Below are positions 45,446 through 57,371 of a stretch of DNA of 64,000 bases, in pieces (position 1 is the first letter of the stretch; each line of letters starts with the position of its first letter). A program made the position numbers and the translations under genes. The stretch spans positions 582,359 to 646,358 of the forward strand of contig CAJNDS010000768.1 of assembly GCA_905221605.1 (NCBI GenBank). The letters are read 5' to 3'. Source of the DNA: Symbiodinium natans (lineage: Eukaryota; Sar; Dinophyceae; Suessiales; Symbiodiniaceae). The notes below the pieces were generated by a model. It did no database searches, had not been told where the DNA came from, and saw nothing but the letters and a program-made list of their open reading frames with translations.

Positions 45446-45560
45446 TACCCGGGGAGCCCAATACCCCTTAGTTAAGGAGTATACCTTAAATCACATTAAG
45501 GATCCCTGCATCATTTAAGGTGTCGTCCAAGGATTATTGGGCTCTTTGGGTATATGCCCC
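45446..45560. repeat. Family C element with family F fragment alongside
   Basis: GGAGCCCAATACCCCTTAGT at the left and GGATTATTGGGCTCTTTGGG at the right. A fragment with CTACCTTAACAGGGATCATAG precedes it and also occurs at 36230-36260 next to another family C copy. Confidence 0.5.
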
Positions 45561-47820
45561 CCCCCCCCCCAATTTTAGGGTTCATCTGATCCCCAAGGTT
45601 GTTACTGCACGGTGCAATACCTGGACTTCTCAGGCCGTGGAAGATCGTCGTCGATGACAACACCTGGGCTTGGTTCTGGGGCTGAGGGTTTTTTAGGGTT
45701 TGCAGGGTCTATCGGGTTTATAGGGTCTAATGGGCTTATAGGGTTTATAGGGTCTCATGGGCTTATAGGGTTTATAGGGTCTATCGGGTTTATAGGGTTT
45801 GTAACGTCTAGGGTTTAGCTTTTCATGGCTTTTTCCAGTTACAGCAGTTACAGAAGCGGCGCCGGCCTGCTAAACGCGAGCTTTGCGGAAATTTTGCTAA
45901 GGGTTTAGGGTCTACAAGAAGGTTGGGGTTTAGGGTTTAGGGCTTAGGGCTTAGGGTTTAGGGTTTAGGGTTTAGGGTACAAGAGGTACAAGAAGGCTTC
46001 AAGAAAAGGCTACTTGGAGGTGCATGGGTAGGTAAAAGTAGGGTTATAATAAGTACCCTAAGTGAGGTTTTTCGTACAGGCACCTAGCGCCCCAAATTAT
46101 CCAAAAAGCTGCACAACATCTCCCCGAAATTCGTTGATCCGCAACACCATAGCCTATCACTATTTAAACCCTAAGCCCGAAACCCCCTTTTAGGGTTTAG
46201 CGTACTTCCTCCACTGCCCAGCCACCCGTTTGTAGGTCCTTCCTCAGCTTGGGCTCGCCCTGAGGCATGGCTGCTTTGAACTAAGGTCCGGGCCAAATGA
46301 GCCATAAAAAGGGTCGCTTAGGGTTGAGGCGCTTAGGGTTGAGGGGTTTAGGGTTTGGGGTTAAGGTTTAAAACCCTAAAAAAGAATTTTTTGCCACCCG
46401 CAAAGCAGACACGCCAAATTTGGGTTTAGGGTTTAGGGGGTCATCGGGGTTATAGTAGTAGAGTGTAGAGTAGAGGGTACATGACCCAATGTTACCGTTC
46501 ATTTGGTCCCCAAACCCTAAACCCTGAAACGTCCAATAATCAAACTTCGTGAATAGGGGAGAGGGGGGGGGGGGGGGACCTTCGAACCTCATACGGTTGC
46601 AGTGGCCGCAATTCACAACCGCAGAAACATGCGAAGGGCCCAGTGGCTGGCTGAGCTGTGAACACAGAGAAATGGCCAGTTCTGTAACAAGCGTTTCAAC
46701 CATCTCCCGGCTGCCACGAACCCCCGAAAGCGGACAGCCACGGCCGAAACCATGAAAACCCTAAACCATTCCGGCCTTGCTCAGCAGCTCAAAGGTACAT
46801 AAAGCTCGGGCCAGTTCAAGATGATCTGGGAAGTTCAGGGAGTCAAAGCCATAGGCTTTGCAGGGGTTAGAGTCTAGGGGGTTGGGGGATTCGGCCAGGG
46901 AGCCAAAGGCATGGGTTTTTGTAAGGGCTTCAGGAACCTTATGAGACCCTGAAGGGTGTACTTCCTGGGTGTGGAAAGGACTTGGTTTAGGGTTTGGTTG
47001 AACAAGCAGTGGTCTTCGGGCATATCACAAGTTGTCGGTTTTTCGTGGCATCTACAGACAGCAGCCGCCCCTGCAGTCTGCAACACTGCGCTTGTTGCCA
47101 AAGCACACTAAGCTGGGACTCCACTAGTACCTGCACTCGCGTGCGCATCAAGGACTGCAATTCAGGTCCATTGCTCCATTGAAGACTGGGCCACCTGCCA
47201 GAAGTCGCGGACATGTTCTTTCTTGAGCGAGGGCTTATCTATCCGGCTAGATATGCACTCCATCGCACTCCAGCCAAGCTGCTCAAAAGCCCGTTTCCCG
47301 ACACATCCGCCTTGCAAAGGCTCGCGCGTTAAAGCTGCCTAACAGCCCCACGCCATTGTCGAATGACTATGCGAGCTGCCGCAAACACTTCATACAGCAC
47401 ACAAGAGCATGATCAAGAGCATGCGATGCGCGAACCCCTCGAGACACTCCACTCTTCCACAGAAAGTTGACCATCGAGGCATGTAGCTGAAAGCGCTAGG
47501 AAACAAAATGCAGACTTCCAGAACCGCAAATCAGGCTTTGCTTGCACCAGATGCAACTCATCAAGCCCTAAACCCTAACCCCTAACCCCTAAACCCTGAG
47601 CAGCTCCAGAAGCTTCATTGGCAAACTCATTTCCTCGATTGTTCGACGCATTGTGTGACGCGTTTCTCGACGTCCAAGATAGACTTTAGGGTTTAGGGTT
47701 TATATAGGGCTTGCAACAAGGCTTCTTTGCCCGCTTGGCTGAACTGAACGTCCACATTGCAGGGAATTTGCATTGAACCCGTCTGTGCACTGCAACAGGG
47801 TTTAGGGTTTTGGGGCTTTG

Positions 47821-47852
47821 GACCCTCGCACTCGCACACGGCCGGCAAGGTT
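47821..47852 (+). repeat. Telomere-associated motif
   Basis: CTCGCACTCGCACACGGCCG-GCAAGG lies between two telomere blocks. Relatives: 565-596, 19337-19362 and 63474-63502, in the same orientation as nearby TTTAGGG units. Confidence 0.5.
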
Positions 47853-47930
47853 CTGGGTTCGCAGCCTGCGCTGAATTCGCGCAGGGTTTAGGGTTTAGGG
47901 TCCAGAGTGCTCAAAAAAAAAAACAGGTAC

Positions 47931-48048
47931 CTGTGGCGTTTTGGATTTACCACGAATCTCTGATAGCCCGCCTCCCGCATCACCCACTGCGTGATCTGCG
48001 AATTCACCGGCCTACGATTCGTCGCATCGAGGATGTCCTGGCGAGCAG
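47931..48048 (-). CDS. Coding-like exon, unknown family
   Basis: Between CTACAG| and CACAG|GTACCTG the frame reads ARQDILDATNRRPVNSQITQ and WVMREAGYQRFVVNPKRH. Good splice signals and balanced composition suggest a real exon. ILDATN..R recalls P-loop kinases of the PFK-2/PNKP type, but this is too little to name it. Splicing to an acceptor at 47871 would give SAGCEPRTLPAVCECEG, which is the telomere-associated motif discussed below. Whether it belongs to the EF-hand gene is unknown. Confidence 0.5.
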
Positions 48049-48089
48049 CTGTAGATTGCTGCCACCAGCTACACCACATGGTGATTTCT

Positions 48090-48185
48090 CTAAATTATGG
48101 TCTCCTTTGGGGTCCTTGCTATAATTAAGGCGGACCGTGATATTTAGGGTTCCTTAAAAAAGGACCATAAGTTAGAGAACTGACC
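48090..48185. repeat. Family G element
   Basis: TCTCTAAATTATGGTCTCCT pairs with AAGGACCATAAGTTAGAGAA; it directly follows the possible exon at 48263-48207 on the minus strand. Confidence 0.5.
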
Positions 48186-48206
48186 ACATCAGATTAGTAG
48201 TATATA

Positions 48207-48263
48207 AGGGCGTCCAGCATCAGAGACCGGATCGACTCCCCAAGAGACTGTGCAACTCTTGTC
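48207..48263 (-). CDS. Possible exon
   Basis: The minus strand reads TRVAQSLGESIRSLMLDAL after an AG that closes a telomere-type block. The composition is protein-like, and a family G element follows directly. The function is unknown. Confidence 0.5.
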
Positions 48264-48478
48264 TTAGGGTTTAGGGTTTGGGGTTTAGGGTTTGGGGGGG
48301 TTTGGGGTTTAGGGTTCAGGGTTTAGGGTCTGCCGTGATTGGGCGGCTGGAAATTTGCCCCCGGTCCCCGGGGCAGGTCAGATGTTATTCCGATGCTACA
48401 CCTTGACGTTGTTAACCCTAAATCCTAAACCCTAAACCCTAAACCCTAAATCCTAAATCCTAAACCCTAAACATGCAC

Positions 48479-48537
48479 CTGGCATGAAACCAGAAAGTTG
48501 CAAGCCGTCGCACCGGCTGTGGCGCGAACTGAATCTG
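48479..48537 (-). CDS. Possible exon
   Basis: The segment between CCTCAG| and GCCAG|GTGCAT reads QIQFAPQPVRRLATFWFHA. It has clean splice-like borders and lies 290 nt downstream of the EF-hand exon on the same strand. There is no family recognition, and it may be chance. Confidence 0.5.
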
Positions 48538-48830
48538 CTGAGGCCCTCCCCAAGACCTGAAGCACACCCATGCCGCAAGCACCGACATAGTTTTTTTATA
48601 GCTCTCACTAGAACTACTATATAAGATGTTACTGTATTAATTCTTGCATATTCTTCATATTACCGGTATCTTGATTCTGATATACGATTACATGATTCTT
48701 CTGAGTGCCCTCGCGCTCCGCAGAAGTGCACATGCTCATCTACACGTCGCGCACGCACACACACACACACACGAGAAGGACTCGCCCCCCTAATTCCTAC
48801 ACCCTGGACCCTAAACTCTCTAAAAGCTAC

Positions 48831-48920
48831 CAACCCCAGAGTTCTGCACATCTCCTGTAGCTCCGCGAGGTCGATCTGATTATCAGAGTCCTTGTCGAAC
48901 TTTTGGGCTAAGTTCTGCAC
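48831..48920 (-). CDS. EF-hand exon (calcium-binding protein, partial)
   Basis: A 90-nt exon in phase 0 lies between CGAG|GTG and TTG|GTAGC. It encodes VQNLAQKF, the loop DKDSDNQIDLAE, then LQEMCRTLGL: a complete EF-hand with acids at loop positions 1, 3, 5, 9 and 12, Ile at 8 and flanking amphipathic helices. Position 6 is Asn instead of the usual Gly, which is tolerated. The host protein could be a calmodulin-like protein, a calcium-dependent kinase or a channel; neighbouring exons do not decide. The upstream intron end holds four telomere repeats flanked by a 10-bp direct repeat. Confidence 0.5.
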
Positions 48921-50040
48921 CTCGAAGGGTTTAGGGTTTAGGGTTTAGGGTTTAGAGAAGTTCTGCAGCAGAATGGGGCTTAGGGTAGAGGGCAGCTGTC
49001 TCTTCCTCGGTTGGCACTTAAAACCCCTCAGAAATATATTCCTAAACCCTAAGCCCCTCGGACGATGGACTCCAAAAAAATTCGAAAAGCCAGACCCTCA
49101 AAAATGTGTTGAAACCAAGTCCCGCGCCAGCTGTTTCTGCTTCATGAACCTGAGCTTGAGGGATCCAAGGGACGACGTGTTCATGGTTTTGGCTTTCGTG
49201 TCTCCGTGTGGGACACGTGTGTTCGCTCCGCATGAAGTCGCAGAAACCCGAAAGAGCAAAGACTATTGAGCGGCATTCTTCGTGAATGCGGCTGACAAGA
49301 AGGTGAACCCCGACCTTATCATTAACTGTACTGCAGGCTGCTTTCCGGCTTTCCTATTCATGGAGATTCAATGGAGATGGTTATATTCTCATATATCATA
49401 TGATTGCACAATTATATCAACATATGACTATTATATTATTAGGTTATATGATAGTATCATGCATTGATAGTACTACATTATATTCTCTTCTTGCTTATGG
49501 TTATAGTATTCTTATACTGTTGAGTTACTCTTACTATTTTTAATCGTCAAATGTTAATATAAGCTATATTTATAAACATTTCCGATTAGTATCTCACTAT
49601 GCTATTCTAGTATTTCGCAGAACGACAAAGCGTGCAAACCCTGCGCCGGATCAGACGAAGAGCTCGCCCCAGGCTCCCACGATGCCCATTATCTGGCAGA
49701 AGAGGCAGGCTGCAAACCGTTTAGGGTTTCGGGTTTAGGGGTTTTCCCTGAACACACGGGGCAATTCTCTGAATCACGTCCCCTTTGAAACTCTTATTCT
49801 GCTGCGGAGCCTTCGATGTTAGAATACTGCCCGCGGGTGGATTCCAGCTTGGTAAAACCTAGGGAATTTATCACAAGCTTTCAAGACCTGCAGCTTTGCG
49901 AAGTCCTACTTGTTGATATCGTTCGTGATCTCCAAGTAGAGAGTGCGGTGGCGCAAGGTGTACAGCGGCACACAGCTACTCACACCACAATTATGGAGAG
50001 GTTGCCCTAAACCCTAAACCCTAAACCCTAAACCCTAAAC

Positions 50041-50400
50041 CCTAAACCCTAAACCCTAAACCCTAAACCCTTTTTGCCACTGGACTTGGGGACTAGCCAG
50101 ATCAGAGCCCCTGGCTGTATTAGCTGAGGGCCGGACTTGCAACAGCAGAGATGGACACACAAACAGTCTCACACTCGTGACAGCGAGACCCTGTACACTT
50201 GTAAACCCTAAACCCTAAACCCTAAACCCTAAACCCTAAACCCTAAACCCTTTTTGCCACTGGACTTGGGGACTAGCCAGATCAGAGCCCCTGGCTGTAT
50301 TAGCTGAGGGCCGGACTTGCAACAGCAGAGATGGACACACAAACAGTCTCACACTCGTGACAGCGAGACCCTGTACACTTGTAAACCCTAAACCCTAAAC
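50041..50400. repeat. Perfect 180-bp tandem duplication with telomere arrays
   Basis: Bases 50041-50220 and 50221-50400 are identical. Each copy is a CCCTAAA array followed by about 132 bp of unique sequence (TTTTTGCCACTGGACTTGG to CTGTACACTTGT). Arrays also flank both outer sides. Confidence 0.5.
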
Positions 50401-50519
50401 CCTAAACCCTAAACCCTCATCTGGGCCGGACCGGGGTGGTCAAGATCAAGCGGGTCATCGCAGGCTCGCCTCATCCCGATCGATCACGCCATCTGGCTTC
50501 GTGTCGAAGAGGCCTCTGC

Positions 50520-50576
50520 ACATGACTTTCAACTCTTATATTATATATTACACATTATATATTATATATGATGTAT

Positions 50577-50612
<36 letters not shown>
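50520..50612 (+). repeat. (TA)n-rich tract
   Basis: TATATTA units pass into a pure (TA)n run at 50585-50612. Comparable tracts occur at 32473-32497, 33427-33448, 52225-52260 and 55560-55740. Confidence 0.5.
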
Positions 50613-50615
<3 letters not shown>

Positions 50616-52223
50616 TATGTTATCACGGACCGTATAAAAGCCTTAGTAGCCCCTGATGCCACAGCGGTCTCCGAAATCGCCGCAGCATTGACGGCAGCAG
50701 ACAGGAACAGTAAACCTTTCTCAGCATCCACCCCTAAACCCTAAACCCTAAACCCTAAACCCGAAACCGAAACCCTAAACCCTAAACAACCCCCCCCCCC
50801 CAAACGAGCAGGCTTTCGGGAGTCCCAGTCGGGAAGTTTTCAGCACTCTCTCGCGGGCCCCACAGCGGTACTTTCCAGTTTGCTTCAAGTGTTGGTACTA
50901 GGGTTTAGGGTTTAGGGTTTAGGGTACGGCTTCCGAAACGTAAGCACTGGCATGCTTCATCCCACAAATGCACTGCAGAAAGCGCGCACAACCGTGAACA
51001 AGCCGAGGTGCGGAAAAGAAATATCAAGTCTTCGGCCGAGGGCTGCACCTGAAGCGAGGGTACTGTGCGGAGGTTGGTGCAATAGCCGTTCTTCTAGTCA
51101 GTGACTGCAAGAAAGTCCCCTTCATTTCCACTGGTGTCACAAACGAGTTTCAGGAAAAACGCAAATGATAGAGTTTAGTTGAAGCCCTTGACATTTGGAC
51201 CTTGGAATTGCTCATGAATCTACCACAAAGGTTTGCTAGCCTCTCTTGGGCTGACATGTTCCGTGTTCCGGTGTCTGGAGTGCACACACACACACACAAC
51301 AAGGGCTGTGTGTGTCACACGCTCGTCTTGCATCCTGAATGTCAGTGCTCTGGACAGACCCGATGCTCTCCCTAAGCCCTGTTCAAATGCCTGCTGCATT
51401 CTCGAATCTGTCAATTCAGATGGTCACTCCTATACTTCCCTTAACACCTTAATAGAAACAACACATCTGATTTTACAAAAATACAAAATAATTCCCAAGG
51501 GGGGATAAAGACTCTGCAACTCGCACCAAGGCCTCGATCTTGAAGCGATGCTGCGAGTAGTCGCGGAGCATCCGCTTCAGCTCTTTTGGACCTCCACAGG
51601 CATGGCTAGGGATGGCGGCCCAGCCAGCGCGCAGAAGTCTCTAACTTTTAAAACATCTTACTGTGCTCGACGGTATGTCAGTGTCGTCAAAGACCAGACC
51701 CCAACTCTAGCTTCAGCAACCGGCGTGGCGCTGAATTTTCCATACGCTCCAGAGCACTCAGCCCCCCGGTCCCCTGTAGCACTTAACCAGAACAAGCACA
51801 GACTTAACCCTCAGGTCTCTACGACACTCAACAAGAACAAGCACACTAAAGTCCGAAGACCAAGGGGCTGAGTGCGCCAGAGCTGTCCTTGTCATACTTT
51901 TCCTTGGTCGTAGGTTGGCTTTCGGCTTTGGAAACATTTAGTGTTGTTCCCCACCCTCGGTGTGGGGTTGTTAGATTTTAAACTCAACTCTTCTCCTGGC
52001 CCGGAACTCTTCTCCTCGCCCAGTCTACTCCTCCCTCATGCCTGGAGTGCCCAACCCCAGAGTCTCCCTGGAGTGCCCAACTCTACGGAGTGCCCAGACA
52101 GAGTATCTCTCTACCAAGGGAGGGTGGGGATGTTCGAAGTAAAATAATTTTGGCTTGCCTCCTGAATATAAATAAAAGGTAAAACATAAAAACAAAAATG
52201 AAAATCAAAAAATAAACAAATTA

Positions 52224-52261
<38 letters not shown>

Positions 52262-53435
52262 GGGCCTGCCTGCAGTACCCCAAACCTCCCAACTCGAAGG
52301 TTTTGGAGAGTACAAGTAAGTATTAAAGCTTATATACTCCCACTAACAAAGGCTTCTTACATATGGTTCTTCAGAACTTCAGTAACTTACAGGAGTCCTA
52401 AGAAACTGGGACTTCCCTTCGACCTGCAGGGCTTGCAATGGCAACGTCGGGATTTTCAGGGCTTCCCAAGCACTCCGCTTGGCCTGTGGGGGGGGGGTTT
52501 CGGGATGGGGGCTTTCTTGCTACCACCCGCCTAGCTGACACAGAGGCCACATTGCAGGGAACATAGCCTGGGACTAGGGTTTTGAGGTTTAGGGCGTAAA
52601 ACCTAAACCCTAAACCCTACCCCTAAACCCTTTTTGCACAGGCTTGTCTCAGCGCGCCTGGTCGAGCCCAAACCCTAAACCCTAAACCCTAAACCCTAAA
52701 CCCTAAACGACCCAAGGTTTGGGGTTTAAGCCTGGGCGTGATGTAGAGTCTACGGGCTTTACCCGCCAAGGCTCCATGATAGACTGTGCCACTTCCCTTT
52801 GCTGTCGCTTCAGCTCATTCTCTTGCGCCCTCCTGAAGACCATGGGCTGCTTCAACTTCTCGACTGTGGACCCTACTTTGGGTACCATGGATATATAAGG
52901 ACACACATGGTATATAAATTCTGGGATCATCAAAAACAGGATCCTAACTTGTTTCGAGAGCCATGTGCGCCGGGGGGGAGGTGTTGGCCCTTTCTCTTGT
53001 CAGGGCTTGGATTCCTCAAGGTACCAAATAAGGGGACTTTCTTAGCTTCTGACTATCCCTAAACCCTAAATCCTAAACAAGCCAGCATGGGAACCTTCAG
53101 AACATGGAGCACCCACTAGGAAGCAACCCGCAGTACACGCCCAAGCCGCGTGAGAGCTCTCCTGAACCCTAAACCCTAAACGGCCCGAAACCCTGAACCC
53201 TAAACCCTAAACCCTAAACCCTAAACCCTAAACCCCCCCCCCCCCCAAGAAGCCTCGCCAGTTCTTGTTCAGCCTTGATAAGCTGCCCGCGGTTCCTCCG
53301 AGCAGATGCGGTTTTTTTCGACCATCTGCTTATCTCTCTCTCTTCCTTCCTTCCTTCCACTGCACCTGGTCCCCCTGTGTGGGGGGACCGCCCTAACGGG
53401 CGAGCTCCAGCGAACTGTCTGTGTGTGAAACTTCC

Positions 53436-53436
<1 letters not shown>

Positions 53437-53477
<41 letters not shown>
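53437..53477 (+). repeat. (CT)n microsatellite
   Basis: About 20 CT units, preceded by CTTCC repeats at 53340-53360. Confidence 0.5.
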
Positions 53478-53479
<2 letters not shown>

Positions 53480-53511
53480 GCTGCCTATGAGCCCCTCAAC
53501 AAATGAAAGGC

Positions 53512-53640
53512 AATAATCCCTACATTGCCCTTATAAGGAATCACATTTCTTATCTTGTAGGCCCAAAACTGAAAGAAAAACAATCCCTATATTGATCTTA
53601 TAAGGAATTCATATTTCTAATCTTCTTGGGGGATTTTAAG
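53512..53640 (+). repeat. Family J tandem pair
   Basis: AATCCCTACATTGCCCTTAT-AAGGAAT occurs twice about 70 bp apart here and again at 57813-57850. Downstream text (ATTTCTTATCTT) is shared as well. Confidence 0.5.
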
Positions 53641-54891
53641 TAGGGTTTAAGGTGAGGTTCTGGTGAGCATCTTGCCGGGCAACAAACGAGGTCGCGTGAG
53701 CCGGGGCGCAGGTGTGGGATTCTAAAGCCACTACTATCCACTACTCGCGACAGCTTTCTGTTGGGTTTTCATGTTTAGGCAGCTTGGCCTAGAGGGACCC
53801 GAGTGCCTCGAAAGTCACTATTGGACCATGTCCCCGAAACTCGAAGCGAAACCATTGGAGATATTGAGGTACAAAATAGGACATTGCAGGTCTGCATAAC
53901 TGTATATGTACATGCGTATGTATGTATATGTATAAATCCACATGTTTTGATGTATACATGCGGCGTACGCAAGAAGCATAAAGACAAATAATATATACAT
54001 ATAAGTAAGTATATAGTATAATACATATACACACATATATATAGAGATAATTACTACTATATTGCTAATAAATGATATTCTGGCTGGTGACTGCTGAGGC
54101 GGGTCCAACTTCAGAGGGTCTGGTCCTGCCCCGCCGCGACCCAATAACGGCTGCCGCCATATGGACGCTTGCGACGCACGGGTGCGGAAAGGCAAAGCTG
54201 AAAAATGAACCTGGAGCATCTGTTACTATGGTCATTCGACGCTCACACTCAATTACCATTGCGATTCTATTCGCATTTTGAGTAAGATCTGTTTTGTTGA
54301 TCTTCTTGATGTTGCTCATGAAGTATCTGTAGTTCTGCGGTGGATTCAAACCCAAATTTGGGTGGATGATGTACGTACGGGCTTTCCGTGCTGACGGGTG
54401 GTTGACACGAGTCATGGGTTTGAGTGGGTTTTGGGGCCTGCTGCTCCCGTCTCGCCCGGTCCAGCTTGAGAGCCATCATGTGAGCAACCGGGTTTAGGGT
54501 TTAGGGCTTAGGGCCGCATCATGCGCATCTCTGGAGTTTGCGAGTGTACACAGCTTCAGCCGGCTCAAGCGCTTAATCTGGGCATGACTACCCACTACCT
54601 GGCACACCCTGAAAGTGTTGATCACACCCTGGCCCCCACTACCTCAATCTGTCCAGCCACCACAAAACTTCATCGACACGGCCAAGGGAATATGCGAATC
54701 CGTGGCGATTGTGCTCAGCAAGCAGATTTTGCCCTGCATCTGTCTGTGCTGGGCAGCGATACCCACAGCAATGTTCGTGAAACCGAGTGCCCTTGGCAGT
54801 TTGCGACAACAGAATCGGGCCTCTGGTTGTTTCGGTTTCGGGTTCTCAACACTGGTGATTTCCCTGTTTTCAAGCTCAAGATTGGGGGTTT

Positions 54892-54986
54892 ACGAAAATC
54901 GGAGACGCCCAATCTAGATCCCCAAATAGTAGGATCCCCTGATAATAAGGACCCCAATAAGGTACCCCTAATTTCTCAAACCCACA
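54892..54986 (+). repeat. Family A element
   Basis: The left end GGGGGTTTACGAAAATC and a degraded right end (TTTCTCAAACCCACAT) bracket an interior shared with the 62608 copy (CCCCAAATAGTAGGATCCCC). Confidence 0.5.
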
Positions 54987-56128
54987 TCTTGCCACGCACC
55001 CCGTGACTAATATTCGTTGCCTGATTGGTCCAGTCGTCTAGTTTGTCTGCAATATGGAAGTGTTGCGCTCGAGCAGTTCCCCTCTTCGCGTTTGCTCACA
55101 GACACGCCAGGGCCGTGGGTCGGAGAAGAATTGGGAGGAGCAGTGTTCACATGAATGAAGCTCGTTGTTTGGCGCGCGCCCCCGCCCTAGTCGAACTCGA
55201 GGCTTGGCTTTCAATACATGAGACTCTCCGCTTTGACCGAGACATGTTTCCGCAACTCGACTGCTCTTGTACTTAATCATTTGGCCATTCTCAGTTCTGG
55301 TTGTCACACAGGCAAGCAGATCAGGAACCGATGGGAAATCTCCGTCGCAAACTGCCGAGGGTTACATGCGCAGCCAGCAAATTACAGAACGGCCAGCAAC
55401 AGTGCTCTAGCCAGAACGGCTTAGTGGGGAGGGCAGTCGTGAAAGACCTGTTCACAAAACATGTTGAGAAAACACCTAATATGCTAAAATAATATCATGT
55501 TCTAAGGTTGGAGACTCCTTGGCTGAGCTCGCAAGAGTACTGGCGCACAAGTACCTGATGTATGTATACATACCTACATATATATATATATATACACATG
55601 TGTATGTATATGAAGCATATTCATATATGTATATCATGCACGTTCATATGTATATTTACATATATATATATATACATAGATATATACATACAAAGACATG
55701 TGTATATGAGTATATATATATATATATATATATATGCATACAAAATTATTTATGCACCCACTCCCTCCCGCGAACAATGCCTGGGTGCACGCCCTGATTG
55801 ACGAGATTGGAGGTTGACCGAACTGGAGACAAGGCATTGAATGGCATTGTGTATGCAATTCAAGATTTCCAGAGTTGTTGAGACGATTGAGCACAATACA
55901 CACATCACAGGGTGAGAATTACAGCCATGGACTAGGTGACTCCCACAAGGTCTCACAAGCCACACTAAGCTATCACGCACAGTCTCAACAACGCAATTGC
56001 CCGGACCCCTGGGACGATCATGAAAGTAAAGCCCCCCTTCGTACCTGACTAATTTGAGGAACCCAAGGAGGATCTGCTTTCCAGTTCTTCCCAGAGGCAT
56101 GGGTGCAACGTATCGGAAGTGAAACTTG

Positions 56129-56344
56129 TCAAACAGAGCTCGAAAGCGGGGTATTCCCAAGCTGCGCAGAACATGTTTTCAAAGCCAGGGGGACGGGCAC
56201 ACATAACTTCTGAAGTCCACGCTTTTCTGTTTTTTTGGGCGGCCTCTGCAATCTTCCAGTTTGTTGCTGGGACACAAGGAGATCGAGAAACTCCTGCGCC
56301 TTCCAAAGCCCTGATTGGTGCAACAACCGGCGAGGTGCACTCAA
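56129..56344 (-). CDS. Weak coding candidate
   Basis: The minus strand encodes SGLWKAQEFLDLLVSQQQTG followed by RLQRPPKKTEKRGLQKL, an amphipathic then basic stretch. Two other frames are open across the same bases, so this is a suggestion only. The function is unknown. Confidence 0.5.
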   Translation of the reverse strand: MSAPRRLLHQSGLWKAQEFLDLLVSQQQTGRLQRPPKKTEKRGLQKLCVPVPLALKTCSAQLGNTPLSSSV

Positions 56345-57296
56345 CTCTCATCTTCAGAGTCGGAGTGTGCACTTACCTCGGTGCTTGCATCCCAGGAGAT
56401 TCAGGACAAAGGGCTGCAAACATCATAGAAACGGGGGCCTCCCCAGAAAAGTCGGGGTCAATACACACCCGCAAATATCTCAAATAGGCCTCAGGTACCT
56501 CTTGATTCCGGCCAGCATGTCTGGAGGGGCTCCCTTCTCAAGAGGCCCTGCTGCCACTACTTGAGTGTGGCCCCCCCCCTCCATCAAGACAAGTTCGACC
56601 ATGGGAGTGTTTGGCTTGGGGGGGCTCCAGTGGGCTCCTCCGTAAGGACAACTCTTCCGGGGGTTAAGAATCTTTCCCATAGCGCTCTACCCAAAGGGGT
56701 GCCGGAGGAGTGGCTCCGTTTATATAAATCTCCAGGCCCTCTGACAAGCGAAGAGAGTGCCACATTGAGCAAATGGCGCGTTTGTTGCTTAAAGGTTTTC
56801 GGCATTGCAAGCACGTTAGTGGGCCACTTTGACACTTTGATAGGCCATCGTACGGGTTGACTGTCAATCACCGAGCCCCATGCGGCTGCACACTGGCAAC
56901 GCTCGAGGGCCGGACGACGTCCCCGTCGTCATGCGGGATGTCAAGTGACCGCCCTGATCCTGGCAGAAATCAGCAGCTCTCATCTTGCAAACACTATAAG
57001 GCCCCACACTGTGCTGCAGTATGCTGCAGTGCAGGTTGCCTGGCAAGTTAACCCGGTAAGATGCCCCAAACATCAAAGGTCCTTCCACGCTTGTGGGCGT
57101 GTCGCTGCCAGGCTGACTCGGTGCCTCCGGGCCTGCTTTGGGAAGTTCGTTAGATGTGGACATGCGATTCAAGGGGGGTTTGAGGAGTGGAATGGCGGCG
57201 AGCCTTCGTTGCCAGGCACGAGGGCCGACAAGGATGTCGACAGGGCCTGCAGGGTACATCTCAGTATGCAATTCTGCAGCAGCTGCAGCAGCTGCA

Positions 57297-57305
57297 GCTG
57301 CAGCT

Positions 57306-57371
<66 letters not shown>
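57297..57371 (+). repeat. CAG trinucleotide array
   Basis: About 21 uninterrupted CAG units after several CAGCTG units, then a C run. Open frames through it give poly-Ala, poly-Gln or poly-Ser but none has a supported gene around it. Confidence 0.5.

Larger units (their letters stand above)
41300..47800. other. Region without a supported gene
   Basis: It contains telomere blocks (41752-41775, 42296-42335, 45930-45975), family G (43269-43375), C (45446-45560), a family F fragment (45378-45450), D (46009-46085), homopolymer runs of C or G, and a pyrimidine-rich kilobase (43860-44860). Intervals of GGGTTTATAGGGTCTAT at 45685-45810 form a diverged telomere-like array. Confidence 0.5.
49000..56000. 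other. Region without a supported gene
   Basis: It holds an AT-rich stretch (49380-49610), the 180-bp tandem duplication, (TA)n tracts (50520-50612, 52225-52260, 55560-55740), telomere blocks (50730-50785, 52590-52710, 53165-53235), a CT tract, family I, J and A elements. Open frames on both strands at 49000-49370 are mildly protein-like but ambiguous. Confidence 0.5.

Noticed and set aside
49282-49370. Plus-strand peptide VNAADKKVNPDLIINC as an EF-hand or conserved exon
   Set aside because: The calcium-loop spacing is wrong and the minus strand is equally open and protein-like.
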